DNA of 64,000 bases from Trichomonas vaginalis G3 (Eukaryota > Parabasalia > Trichomonadida > Trichomonadidae). The stretch lies in the NCBI RefSeq assembly GCF_026262505.1, contig NC_067206.1, positions 31,635,896 to 31,699,895 on the forward strand, given 5' to 3'. Below, piece after piece: positions 52,945 through 60,901 of this stretch. The translations under genes were made by a program, and so were the position numbers. The notes under the pieces are model-generated. The model was not told where the DNA came from. It made no database searches and saw nothing but the letters and a program-made list of their open reading frames with translations. Positions within the stretch are counted from its first letter, which is position 1. Every line of letters starts with the position of its first letter.

Positions 52945-53729
52945 TTTTATTTTTTTCTCGCTGTGAAACGTATTCGGTCATTTTTTTAAAAATTAATTTT
53001 TTGTTAGAGATAAGAGCTAAAACTCGGTAAACAACTTCTTTATGTCTAGAAAATTCTATCTTGCCTTTTATTTTTTTCTCGCTGTGAAACGTATTCGGTC
53101 ATTTTTTTAAAAATTAATTTTTTGTTAGAGATAAGAGCTAAAACTTTGCAGACAACTCCCCCATGTCTAGCAAATTTAACATTCGTCTCCCATTTTTATA
53201 TATTTGGTTTAGAATGTTCGAAAATGCGTAATATGGTCATTAATATTAATTGAAAAGAACCTTGAATTAATTCAAGCTGATCTCACAAAATATTTTAAAT
53301 TACAAACTTTGTAGTTTGAATAGATAATTAGTATTAAACTCAAATAACTAGTTTATTTTTGAATAAAAATTATTTGAATTTATTCAATTTTGTGAATTTT
53401 CCTTCAAAAATCAAGTTTAAATATCTTATTTGCCATATAATTATAAATACAATGAAACAAATTCGAAATTGAAAAGAATGACTTTTTCTGTTCTTTCAAT
53501 CATTCAATTTGAATTTTGCAATATTGGATTTCTCATTAAATAGCTATTAAAAACAACAAGCAATTTAACTTACATTCAAATTTATTTGTGTTATATTCAA
53601 TCTTCTCAAAACTTATAATTTTCGGCTATAGCATGATTATATGCTATATAATATAATAAACCTATAATAGTATCATTCTTTCAATTATTTGAAGAGAAAA
53701 CCGAAAAAATCTATTTTCGGTCTATAACA
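52945..53729. repeat. Right long terminal inverted repeat
   Basis: Reverse complement of 50567-51349. Beyond its inner end (52907-52944) a third partial subrepeat is present that the left arm lacks. Confidence 0.9.
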
Positions 53730-54102
53730 TTCGCAATTTTGACACAATAGCAAGAGGGTTCTATAAGCATTATTATCAACGTAGAATCTGAATATCATAT
53801 CAGAAAATGTCGCAAATCCGACATTTACCCGACCAAATAGCAAAAATAATTGAATACTTTTCGCAAAAACTTTAAAAATCGATAAAAATATGAAATATAG
53901 ATATTAAAGAGACTTTTTATATAATATTCATAAAGATTTTCCAAAAATATGATACCGCAAAATTAAAAAAGTGACGTCTTGAGTGGAGTCAAAGGTCGAA
54001 ATTGCTAGCTAAATGTTTTTTAGCGAAATTGCGTATTGTACGTTTTTTTTGCAAAACGAAACCCTTAAATAGAGTGAATTTTTTTCAATTCAATTTTTTT
54101 TT

Positions 54103-54109
54103 TCACTCT
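54103..54109 (+). promoter_or_regulatory. Initiator-like element (TCACTCT) in an inverted repeat
   Basis: TCACTCTATTTCGA precedes ATG 54117. It is part of TTCACTCTATTT (54102-54113), whose reverse complement AAATAGAGTGAA is at 54067-54078, right at the edge of element A copy 3. Confidence 0.5.
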
Positions 54110-54116
54110 ATTTCGA

Positions 54117-54452
54117 ATGGCGCGGACAGGGCGTTTATTTCATGTTGTGATTACTCATTATCCTGAAAATCGAAATTGTATGTATGTTGGCAATTGTAAC
54201 GGAACACTGGTTACAAATGAAAGCGTCATAAATCAAATTAAAAAACACCTTGAGCCTTTTCTGCAAAACACAGCTCAAGAGCTTCCAAATATCACAAACT
54301 ATATTCAGACATCCTCAAATGAATCAATAAAAACCGAACCACAAAGAATTTCTCAGATAATAATTCCACCGGAGTTTTCTCCACTTTGCGATCAAATCGA
54401 TTTGTTTGATAATGACATTTCATTAGATTCGTTCGATGGCGACTTCACTTGA
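54117..54452 (+). CDS. Small protein of unknown function
   Basis: 111 residues, MARTGRLFHVVITHYPENRN at the start and a Ser/Asp-rich acidic end (DLFDNDISLDSFDGDFT), stop TGA. No motif or membrane segment recognised. The acidic aromatic-spaced tail resembles short transcriptional activation segments, but that is speculation. The clear initiator and balanced composition support it as a real gene. The transposon composite ends 49 bases before its ATG, so its upstream promoter region has been displaced by 7.5 kb. Confidence 0.6.
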   Translation: MARTGRLFHVVITHYPENRNCMYVGNCNGTLVTNESVINQIKKHLEPFLQNTAQELPNITNYIQTSSNESIKTEPQRISQIIIPPEFSPLCDQIDLFDNDISLDSFDGDFT

Positions 54453-55009
54453 TACTTATTCATCTTTGATTTTGCAATGAAAATCCGAAAGTGCGATCTT
54501 ATTGCAAAACAAAGAATATTCCTTCATTAATAAAACCAATTATTGGGAATTATTTTTTATTTTTCTATGAGGTTAATATCTTATCTTCTAATAGCTGACC
54601 ATTTATGTAGATATATAATATCAACTTTGTATTATTGCATCTAATCATCTTCTTTGTCTTGGTTCTCTTTTTCATCCTTATAAGAAGTGATTTGAAATTT
54701 CAGAAATAAAAATAGAGAAAAGGGCGAAGAAATAAAGAAAGATGCTAAATAATTTTCAAATTTGAATATGATTTGTATTATTCTCTTATAATATAAAGAA
54801 CATGAGATAAAAATAGCTATATAAGAGTTTACTGAAACGATCTCCACCATTGTGAATGAATATTCATCTAATTGAATATGAATATTTTATTTGCAAGCGC
54901 TTATACTTGTTATTATAAATTGGTTTGCTATGCTCTTCAAATTGGATTATTACGATAACTATATCACTGTGTTTACAAGCTTTTTAGCGTAATAATTTTC
55001 ATTTTTTTG

Positions 55010-55430
55010 CTAAAATATTTGGATAACGCTAATGTGTCTGTTTTCAATCTTCAGTGACTGCATACTAAACTAGTAAAACTTTACCATAATGCATTCAAGT
55101 GCAATTTAAAAATTATTTTCAATTTTTTACTAAAACTTGTATATTTCTCTGACAATTCTTTTTTAATCTTTAATAACTGCATCTTAACTTTACAAAGTGT
55201 TCTTACCTTACCTAGAGCTAATTACAGAAATAATTTTAATTCTTTTAATAAAACTTGTATATTTCTCTGACAATTCTTTCTTCAATCTTTAATGACTTCA
55301 TCTTAACTTTACAAAACGTTCTCACATTACCTTGAAAACTTAATTAGCTAATTACAGAAATAATTTTCAATGTATCACTAAAATAAGTTTAATTCTCTTA
55401 TAATTCTAACTTAAATCTTTTTTGACAATA
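55010..55430. repeat. Decayed tandem repeat of about 120 bp, ~3.5 units
   Basis: 'acttgtatatttctctgacaattctt' (26 bases, partly quoted motif ACTTGTATATTTCTCTGA) recurs at about 55135 and 55254, with weaker versions near 55015 and 55383. Between them 'gactgcatctTAACTTTACAAA' and 'agctaattacagaaataattttaa' recur in step. The two central units are well conserved, the outer two diverged. It lies in the 3' flank of the GP63-like gene. Confidence 0.7.
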
Positions 55431-55506
55431 TATTGGTTCATGACATCTATATTAAAAATGATTTTTTTAATAAACAGTAACTTTATTAATAAAACAAACA
55501 TATAAG

Positions 55507-57213
55507 TCAATCAGTAAAATCAGATATATCACCTGATGATCTCAGTTTGTGCTTTTTGTAGCATTTCGTGGCTACAACAACTACAACAACAATAAATGAA
55601 ACAATTAAAAGACTCAAAACAACACAAATCACAATAAATATCGGATATATGTTTCTTTCAACATTAGACAAAGTTGGATAAGGAGTAAAGTCAACAGTTG
55701 AAGAATTTGTTGAACTTTTAATGAAATAGCTTGGTTGTGGCGATGCAAATGGATCAGACTTAAAGAAACAGTCATATAATATCAATGTCCTCAAGAAACG
55801 TTCGAAATTAGGACATTTGTACTTATAAGTGTAAATATAATTAATTTTGTCTGTATTTGCGTCCAGTTTGCATTGGAAACTAAATAATTCAGTAGAAAAG
55901 TTCAGTGTCTCTTCATCTACGATATCCGTCTTCAAACAACGTCCAATTAAAGGTAAAGTCGCATAACCTTCCGGACAAACTTCAATTGGAAGTTTAAACC
56001 GCTGGAAATCATTGAATGTGTTATCTACAACCATTTTCTCGTTCAACGGGTTGTAAAATTGGATTCCATCGCAATATTTTTTCGTTACAGGGTCAAATGG
56101 ATATCTGCAGTCAGGGGCGGTTGTTTCTGAGGCCAAACCATAGAATTTGTAGTCAAAACCGCATTGATCATTTGAATTTCCTTTGAGAAGATACAAATCA
56201 GGGAATTTTAACTGGGGAGGACCAGTTGCGAAGTCGTCAATGTACTTGTTTTCTGATATAGTATCTCTATTACCCCATAAAAGTGGTTGTATCTGTTTGA
56301 AATCAATTTTATAATTTCCTGTATCGAGTAAAACAGCAGCTGTTGCATCAGTGAAGTGCATAAATCTATTATTACCTACTATCTGTTGCGACATCATGAT
56401 ATCTGTCATGTAAACTCTTGTTTCGAGGTGATTAAATTTTGAAATTCCTGTTCCATCGTTTTCTAGCTCGATTCCTGAAGGACAAGTTGCACCATTATCA
56501 CCAACAAATGTCTCTTGGTTGAATCTCTTGACTGCAAACTTATGGGCGTAAGGAGTAATTAAAAATGTAAAATTTTTCCCTAATTTTGTAAAAGAACAAG
56601 TGGTTTCATTGAATTTTGTAAAGTCATTTATCGGATGATAATCTTCGAACCTCGAATATGAAAATCCAAGTAAATGAACAACTTCATGCAGACAAAGGTA
56701 GAAAAATCCGTTTTTCCATGTCGTTATGTTAACAGGCTCATCGGGTATTTCAAATGCGTTAAAGAATATTCCTCCTTGGTTCGGTTTATACGATGGAGAT
56801 TCAAGTTGTTTAATTGTTGATACTGCAGCAGTTGAAGAGGCACCATATGGACGTACAAATATACTAATATATAAATCAGTATCAACAGCTTGTGTGTCTT
56901 TGATTTTTCCTTGATTATCTGAACATTGTGACAAACTATAGGGTGAATTATAAATTCTTCGAACTTTAAATGTATTTTCTACCCATAGCTTCACGAAGTT
57001 GAATGTTCCAATTAATGCCTTTCGCTTGGATTCTGTTAATAAATCTCCTTGATAGCATTTAAATGTTCCTTGACTCCAGGTAATGTATTGACCTTCTTCT
57101 TTGAACAATAATGGGTCATTTGCGCCTTCTAATAGGCTATCAAAGTCAAATTTTAATATAATATTTTCCCATTTATAAGAAGAAATATCAGCATTCATAC
57201 TAGATTTAAGCAT
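55507..57213 (-). CDS. Leishmanolysin-like (GP63, peptidase M8) surface metalloprotease
   Basis: 568 residues. Zinc site HEVVH (176-180) with the third ligand His262 in NHLETRVYMTDIMM, the classical spacing and context of peptidase family M8. Many cysteines follow (residues 250-490), then one membrane helix (about 522-548) and a short tail (KCYKKHKLRSSGDISDFTD). Trichomonad GP63 proteins are membrane-anchored by such a helix and act on the cell surface, including in host damage. Odd point: the visible start MLKSSMNADI has no signal peptide, and an in-frame TGA lies about 40 bases upstream of it. So either the N-terminus is lost in a broken upstream part or a signal is supplied some other way. 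The catalytic half is intact. Stop codon is TGA. Confidence 0.9.
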   Translation of the reverse strand: MLKSSMNADISSYKWENIILKFDFDSLLEGANDPLLFKEEGQYITWSQGTFKCYQGDLLTESKRKALIGTFNFVKLWVENTFKVRRIYNSPYSLSQCSDNQGKIKDTQAVDTDLYISIFVRPYGASSTAAVSTIKQLESPSYKPNQGGIFFNAFEIPDEPVNITTWKNGFFYLCLHEVVHLLGFSYSRFEDYHPINDFTKFNETTCSFTKLGKNFTFLITPYAHKFAVKRFNQETFVGDNGATCPSGIELENDGTGISKFNHLETRVYMTDIMMSQQIVGNNRFMHFTDATAAVLLDTGNYKIDFKQIQPLLWGNRDTISENKYIDDFATGPPQLKFPDLYLLKGNSNDQCGFDYKFYGLASETTAPDCRYPFDPVTKKYCDGIQFYNPLNEKMVVDNTFNDFQRFKLPIEVCPEGYATLPLIGRCLKTDIVDEETLNFSTELFSFQCKLDANTDKINYIYTYKYKCPNFERFLRTLILYDCFFKSDPFASPQPSYFIKSSTNSSTVDFTPYPTLSNVERNIYPIFIVICVVLSLLIVSFIVVVVVVATKCYKKHKLRSSGDISDFTD

Positions 57214-57648
57214 TTCTATTTTTGGTTTTAAATCTTGTGAAATTCAATTTTTATTCAAAATATTCAAAGGGATATTTTGAATTTTTCAAAGTCAGGGATT
57301 TCAATATATACGAGCGTCGGGTTGCAACATTAATATCCATATTATACTCTCTTGAAATATCATATTTTCGTTAAAAAGTTATCGATAATTTTGATAGGAT
57401 CAAATATGTTATTTGATTATAGTATATCTAGAAAATCGGAAAATTAAATGTTGTAATATGAATGTAAAAAAAATTTCTTACCGCTTACATCATGAATGAT
57501 CTAAATTGAAATACATTTTGGGCAATGGGGCTATCACAAAAGAAACATAAAAAGAGTTACATTCTGACAATATACAATAGAATTTTATATAAATAACATG
57601 ATAATATCAAACAAATTAAACGTGGAGGCATTAATGGATATACTAGAA
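57214..57648. other. Intergenic region
   Basis: Between the GP63-like gene and the CAMK-like kinase gene, both on the minus strand. No gene or repeat seen; any lost N-terminal coding sequence of the GP63 gene would be at 57214-57320. Confidence 0.4.
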
Positions 57649-58641
57649 TCAATACAAACTAAAATTAACCACATTGGTTTTAAGTGCAAGCTTGGAAGGA
57701 GTAGTTTCTTGGATAGGATGCTTAAGAACACAACTTGACCACTTATTTATTGGACCCTGCCTATTCATAGGAAGCTTCACTCTTCCACTGCATGTTGGTT
57801 TGGCTTTCAAGGAATTCTTGATTACAGAATTAACCTTTAATATAGGTAATGATGATCTGTAGCAATGCCTGAAGTATGGCATGCTTAAAAGTTCATCAAT
57901 GGATGCTCTATCATTCGGATCAACTTTCAAACACATTGAGATGACATCTTGCAGTTCTAAATCCGAAATATTCCTCGATTTGTATTGGCCTGTAAGAATT
58001 ACTTCCTTCAAACTATCAATTGTTTCAGATCTGAATGGGTATTTACGTGTGGCTAAGAAATAAAAAGTGACGCCCGCCGCCCAGATGTCACTTTTCATTG
58101 CATTGTATTCTTCTTTTTTAATTAATTCCGGTGACATGAATAAAGGTGTTCCTGTATATCGGCTTGCTAAGAAAGATTCCCTAATGAGTGAAGATAATCC
58201 AAAATCGCATATTTTGAGCCTACCATAAGAATCTATTAAGAAATTTGATGGCTTAATATCTCCATGTGCAATTTTTTTGTCATGACATGCTTTCAAAGCC
58301 TGTAGTATCTCAAAACAATATTTTCTAACTGTCTGTGGATCTATGTTTTTGTTTTTCCGTATGAAACTGTCTAAATCGGAAACACAATATTCCATCAATA
58401 AGTAGACGAAGCTATTATATCTATAGCATTTGTATAAAGAGATAATGTTTCTGTGATCAAGAGAAGTAAGAGTTTCTATTTCAAGTTGATTAAATCCTTT
58501 CAATGGTACTTTTTTTAGTGCAAATTCTGCTTTGTACTGTGTTGAATAAACTAATAATATAGTGCCATATCCACCTTTAGCTATGACATCTTTACAGATA
58601 ATTCCAAGGGAAGAAAAATGCTCGTATTCTTTTTTCTCCAT
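57649..58641 (-). CDS. CAMK-like Ser/Thr protein kinase
   Basis: 330 residues. Kinase domain from about 12 to 268: GGYGTI glycine loop (23-28), Lys43 in FALKKV, Glu in EIETL, AHGDIKPSNF (125-134, HGD rather than HRD with the catalytic Asp kept), DFG (146-148), TGTPLFMSPELI and SDIWAAGVTFYFLATRKYPF. The style (DIWAAGV, YPF, P-x-F.H C-terminus) fits the CAMK/SNF1-like groups. A short basic tail (about 60 residues, rich in Lys/Pro) follows without a known domain. All catalytic residues are present, so it should be active. Stop codon TGA. Confidence 0.85.
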   Translation of the reverse strand: MEKKEYEHFSSLGIICKDVIAKGGYGTILLVYSTQYKAEFALKKVPLKGFNQLEIETLTSLDHRNIISLYKCYRYNSFVYLLMEYCVSDLDSFIRKNKNIDPQTVRKYCFEILQALKACHDKKIAHGDIKPSNFLIDSYGRLKICDFGLSSLIRESFLASRYTGTPLFMSPELIKKEEYNAMKSDIWAAGVTFYFLATRKYPFRSETIDSLKEVILTGQYKSRNISDLELQDVISMCLKVDPNDRASIDELLSMPYFRHCYRSSLPILKVNSVIKNSLKAKPTCSGRVKLPMNRQGPINKWSSCVLKHPIQETTPSKLALKTNVVNFSLY

Positions 58642-59407
58642 CTGATAAAATAATTTTCAGAAAAATAAAATTGAGATAGATGGGCAAATTAAATGTATCG
58701 GATAATACTTTTGTAAATGATCAATGGACAAATCTAAAAGGAGAAATATATAAGATTTGATGGGATCATTGAAATTTTGAACGTTCGATTGTGATTATTG
58801 AATGATGTCTCTTAAAAAGTCATATTATCAAATTTTGGCATATATCGGACAATACCTAAAATGTCATATTTTAAAATTATTTGAGTTAACTAAAATTAAA
58901 TTGATCAATAACCATCAGAATTTAATTTTGATTTATTATACAAAGCAACAGCCACATAATAAAATATTCCGAGAGAAATTATTGAAAATTTGAATATCAA
59001 TTTTTTGAATGAACAATATAAATTTATATTTGATATAATGAAAGAATTATATCATATGCATATATTCTAAATTATTAAATAAAAAAACGTTATTGATTTT
59101 AAGTTCGTAAATTAGATTTTTATGTGCATACAGATTTATCGAATAATATACATTTTGCACGGCTAAATATTTCTTCTCAAATTTCTTTTCAAAAAAAAAA
59201 TTACGTTCTTATTTTGATTAGCAAATGAATTTTATCGGTGCATGCATGGCTTGAATATGCTATCTCAATTATGATTTCTCAACTCAAAATCTTAAATTTT
59301 GAATTGAATAATCAAATTAGCCTTATTTCATAAGATAATTGTAATGAGAGAATAGTTTATTAAGCATTTAGAACAAACAATTAAAATAATTCAACAAAGA
59401 TTAAAAA
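58642..59407. other. Gene-free AT-rich stretch
   Basis: A 63-codon plus-strand open stretch at 58802 is Ile/Lys/Leu-rich and shows no motif; I do not accept it as a gene. No RNA or repeat seen. Confidence 0.45.
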
Positions 59408-60427
59408 TTATAAAATATTTGCAACAGATTCAGAATCAATAACTCCTGAATTATTATCAGCATCCCATTTAGGAAGTGTTGGATTGTAGCATACAAAGAA
59501 CGGGAAGATCCAAGTGATAAAATAGTATCTTTTTCCGCAAACTTCTTCGCAATTTGCACATGCACTTCCTCTGTCATAAAGAGATGGCTTGTTATTGTAG
59601 TTCTCCGTGATTGTCCTATTCCTCGATAAATTCCGAAGAGATATGATGAAATGTCTGAAAGAAAACACAGAAATATATGAGGCAAAGACAACTGTAACCA
59701 AAATCAAGGCTGCCATTGTAATTTCAACGGCATCATACTTTTTCTTGGCAATATGGTAGATTGCTTCGTAAATTGTTGATATCTGGGATAAAACATATGT
59801 AATAGAGTAAATTGTAGCCCACATTGTTGTCATTATGAAATATTTATGGTTATGAAAGCCAATCCATGTTTGCATGTATGCGCAAATGTGGTCAGCACGT
59901 ATAACAAATCGGCGAGCATTAACACTGAATGATGATCTCGTTGGCATTGGTTGAGATTTTGCAAAATCTTCTTGTTCTTGGAACATTGCAACACCAGTCA
60001 TCATCTCATTCCATGTGTATTGAGTTTTCCTAGTCAATGACCAGTTATATGGATAGTATCCTGGACCTTTGATCATAGCTGTAAAATATGCGAATGATAA
60101 GCAGAAAAACGCAAAGCCACCGAATATCTGTAAGCCAAATGCGACATTGTAATGCTTTGTAAACCAATCTGATTTGTTAAAGAAAAGAGAATATGAAAAG
60201 AAACCTAATGACGCCAAAAACAAGCTGCAGGCGAAGATAACTTTTGGTAATTTTACAATCCAATGTCCCCAAATGCGGATTTTTGCAGCAGGGAAGTAAG
60301 CACATCTGCAACAATTTGTTTTGCCGCCGCAACAACTCCTATCTTCCCATTCAGTAACGTACAGTTCTTGTCCTTCTTGAACGTAGACTATTGGTTCAGG
60401 AATAAGTGGTTTCGCAATGCCCGACAT
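59408..60427 (-). CDS. DHHC-type palmitoyltransferase-like membrane protein with degenerate zinc region (DHIC)
   Basis: 339 residues with four predicted membrane helices (about 60-80, 95-118, 197-220, 232-258), the topology of protein S-acyltransferases. Between helices 2 and 3, the cytosolic loop reads ARRFVIRADHICAYMQTWIG followed by FHNHKYF. This is the DHHC..W.N.IG..N..YF core, but with DHIC (179-182) for DHHC and without the zinc-binding cysteines that normally precede it. The catalytic Cys182 is kept. An N-terminal Cys-rich segment (SCCGGKTNCCRC, 31-42) is itself a likely palmitoylation site. Some yeast family members work with DHYC and with reduced zinc ligands, so activity is plausible but not certain. 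Located in Golgi, endosome or plasma membrane. Confidence 0.75.
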   Translation of the reverse strand: MSGIAKPLIPEPIVYVQEGQELYVTEWEDRSCCGGKTNCCRCAYFPAAKIRIWGHWIVKLPKVIFACSLFLASLGFFSYSLFFNKSDWFTKHYNVAFGLQIFGGFAFFCLSFAYFTAMIKGPGYYPYNWSLTRKTQYTWNEMMTGVAMFQEQEDFAKSQPMPTRSSFSVNARRFVIRADHICAYMQTWIGFHNHKYFIMTTMWATIYSITYVLSQISTIYEAIYHIAKKKYDAVEITMAALILVTVVFASYISVFSFRHFIISLRNLSRNRTITENYNNKPSLYDRGSACANCEEVCGKRYYFITWIFPFFVCYNPTLPKWDADNNSGVIDSESVANIL

Positions 60428-60901
60428 CTGAATTTTATTTTTTTATTTTATCTGTAAAAAATTTCAAAAGAGTTCTGAATGAAGTAGTCCCTCATTTATT
60501 TTCAACATACACATAACTGTACATGTAAAGATACAGAAAACAACAATAAATTTCCTGTCATACCACATTCTACTTTGGGATTTGACGTGACAACTAATAT
60601 TTGCCACATGGCATTACATATATGTTCTACACTTGTGAATTTTTGATAACCTTGTTACATTAAGCTTAAATTACCCAATTTATTGAAAATTTAAAATTGA
60701 GTCAAAAAAGAATGAGTAATCTTATATATTGAATAGAGAAGAGATGAAAATGAAAATTTCAAGTCACATTTGGATGATGAAACAAATAATAAGTTTTTGA
60801 ATTCAAATCAAAGACATTAAATGATGAGAAGATGCATAAGTAGTAGTTTGCATTAAATATTAGCATAATAAAGATAAAAATATATATTTACAAATTAAAA
60901 A
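60428..60901. other. Intergenic region
   Basis: AT-rich, between two minus-strand genes. No gene, RNA or repeat seen. Confidence 0.4.

Larger units (their letters stand above)
50567..53729 (+). mobile_element. Integrase-type (DD34E) DNA transposon with ~785-bp inverted repeats, 3163 bp
   Basis: Terminal inverted repeats at 50567-51349 and 52945-53729 begin TGTTATAGACC and match almost perfectly over about 783 bp. A 15-bp target duplication TTCGCAATTTTGACA flanks it (50552-50566 and 53730-53744), confirmed by the intact target in element A copies 1 and 2. It encodes an rve-fold transposase in two overlapping frames and nothing else, so it is a simple DNA transposon and not a capsid-bearing element. 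It best resembles the bacterial IS481/IS3-related elements found in a few protists (IS481EU/IS3EU type); the exact family is inference. Confidence 0.9.
46602..54067. mobile_element. Element A, copy 3, split by two nested transposons
   Basis: The 17-bp terminal repeats lie at 46602 and 54067, with 7-bp target duplication AATAGAG (46595-46601 and 54068-54074). Element A sequence occupies 46602-46975, 50202-50566 and 53730-54067. Removing the two inserts and one copy of each duplication gives an element the length of copies 1 and 2. So element A inserted first, then the hAT-like and integrase-type elements, each at a different site within it. The composite ends 35 bases before the initiator of the gene at 54117. 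Confidence 0.93.

Noticed and set aside
50567-53729. Polinton or LTR-type element because of the integrase fold
   Set aside because: It is only 3.16 kb, has terminal inverted (not direct) repeats, and no polymerase, capsid or reverse transcriptase is present; it is a simple DNA transposon.
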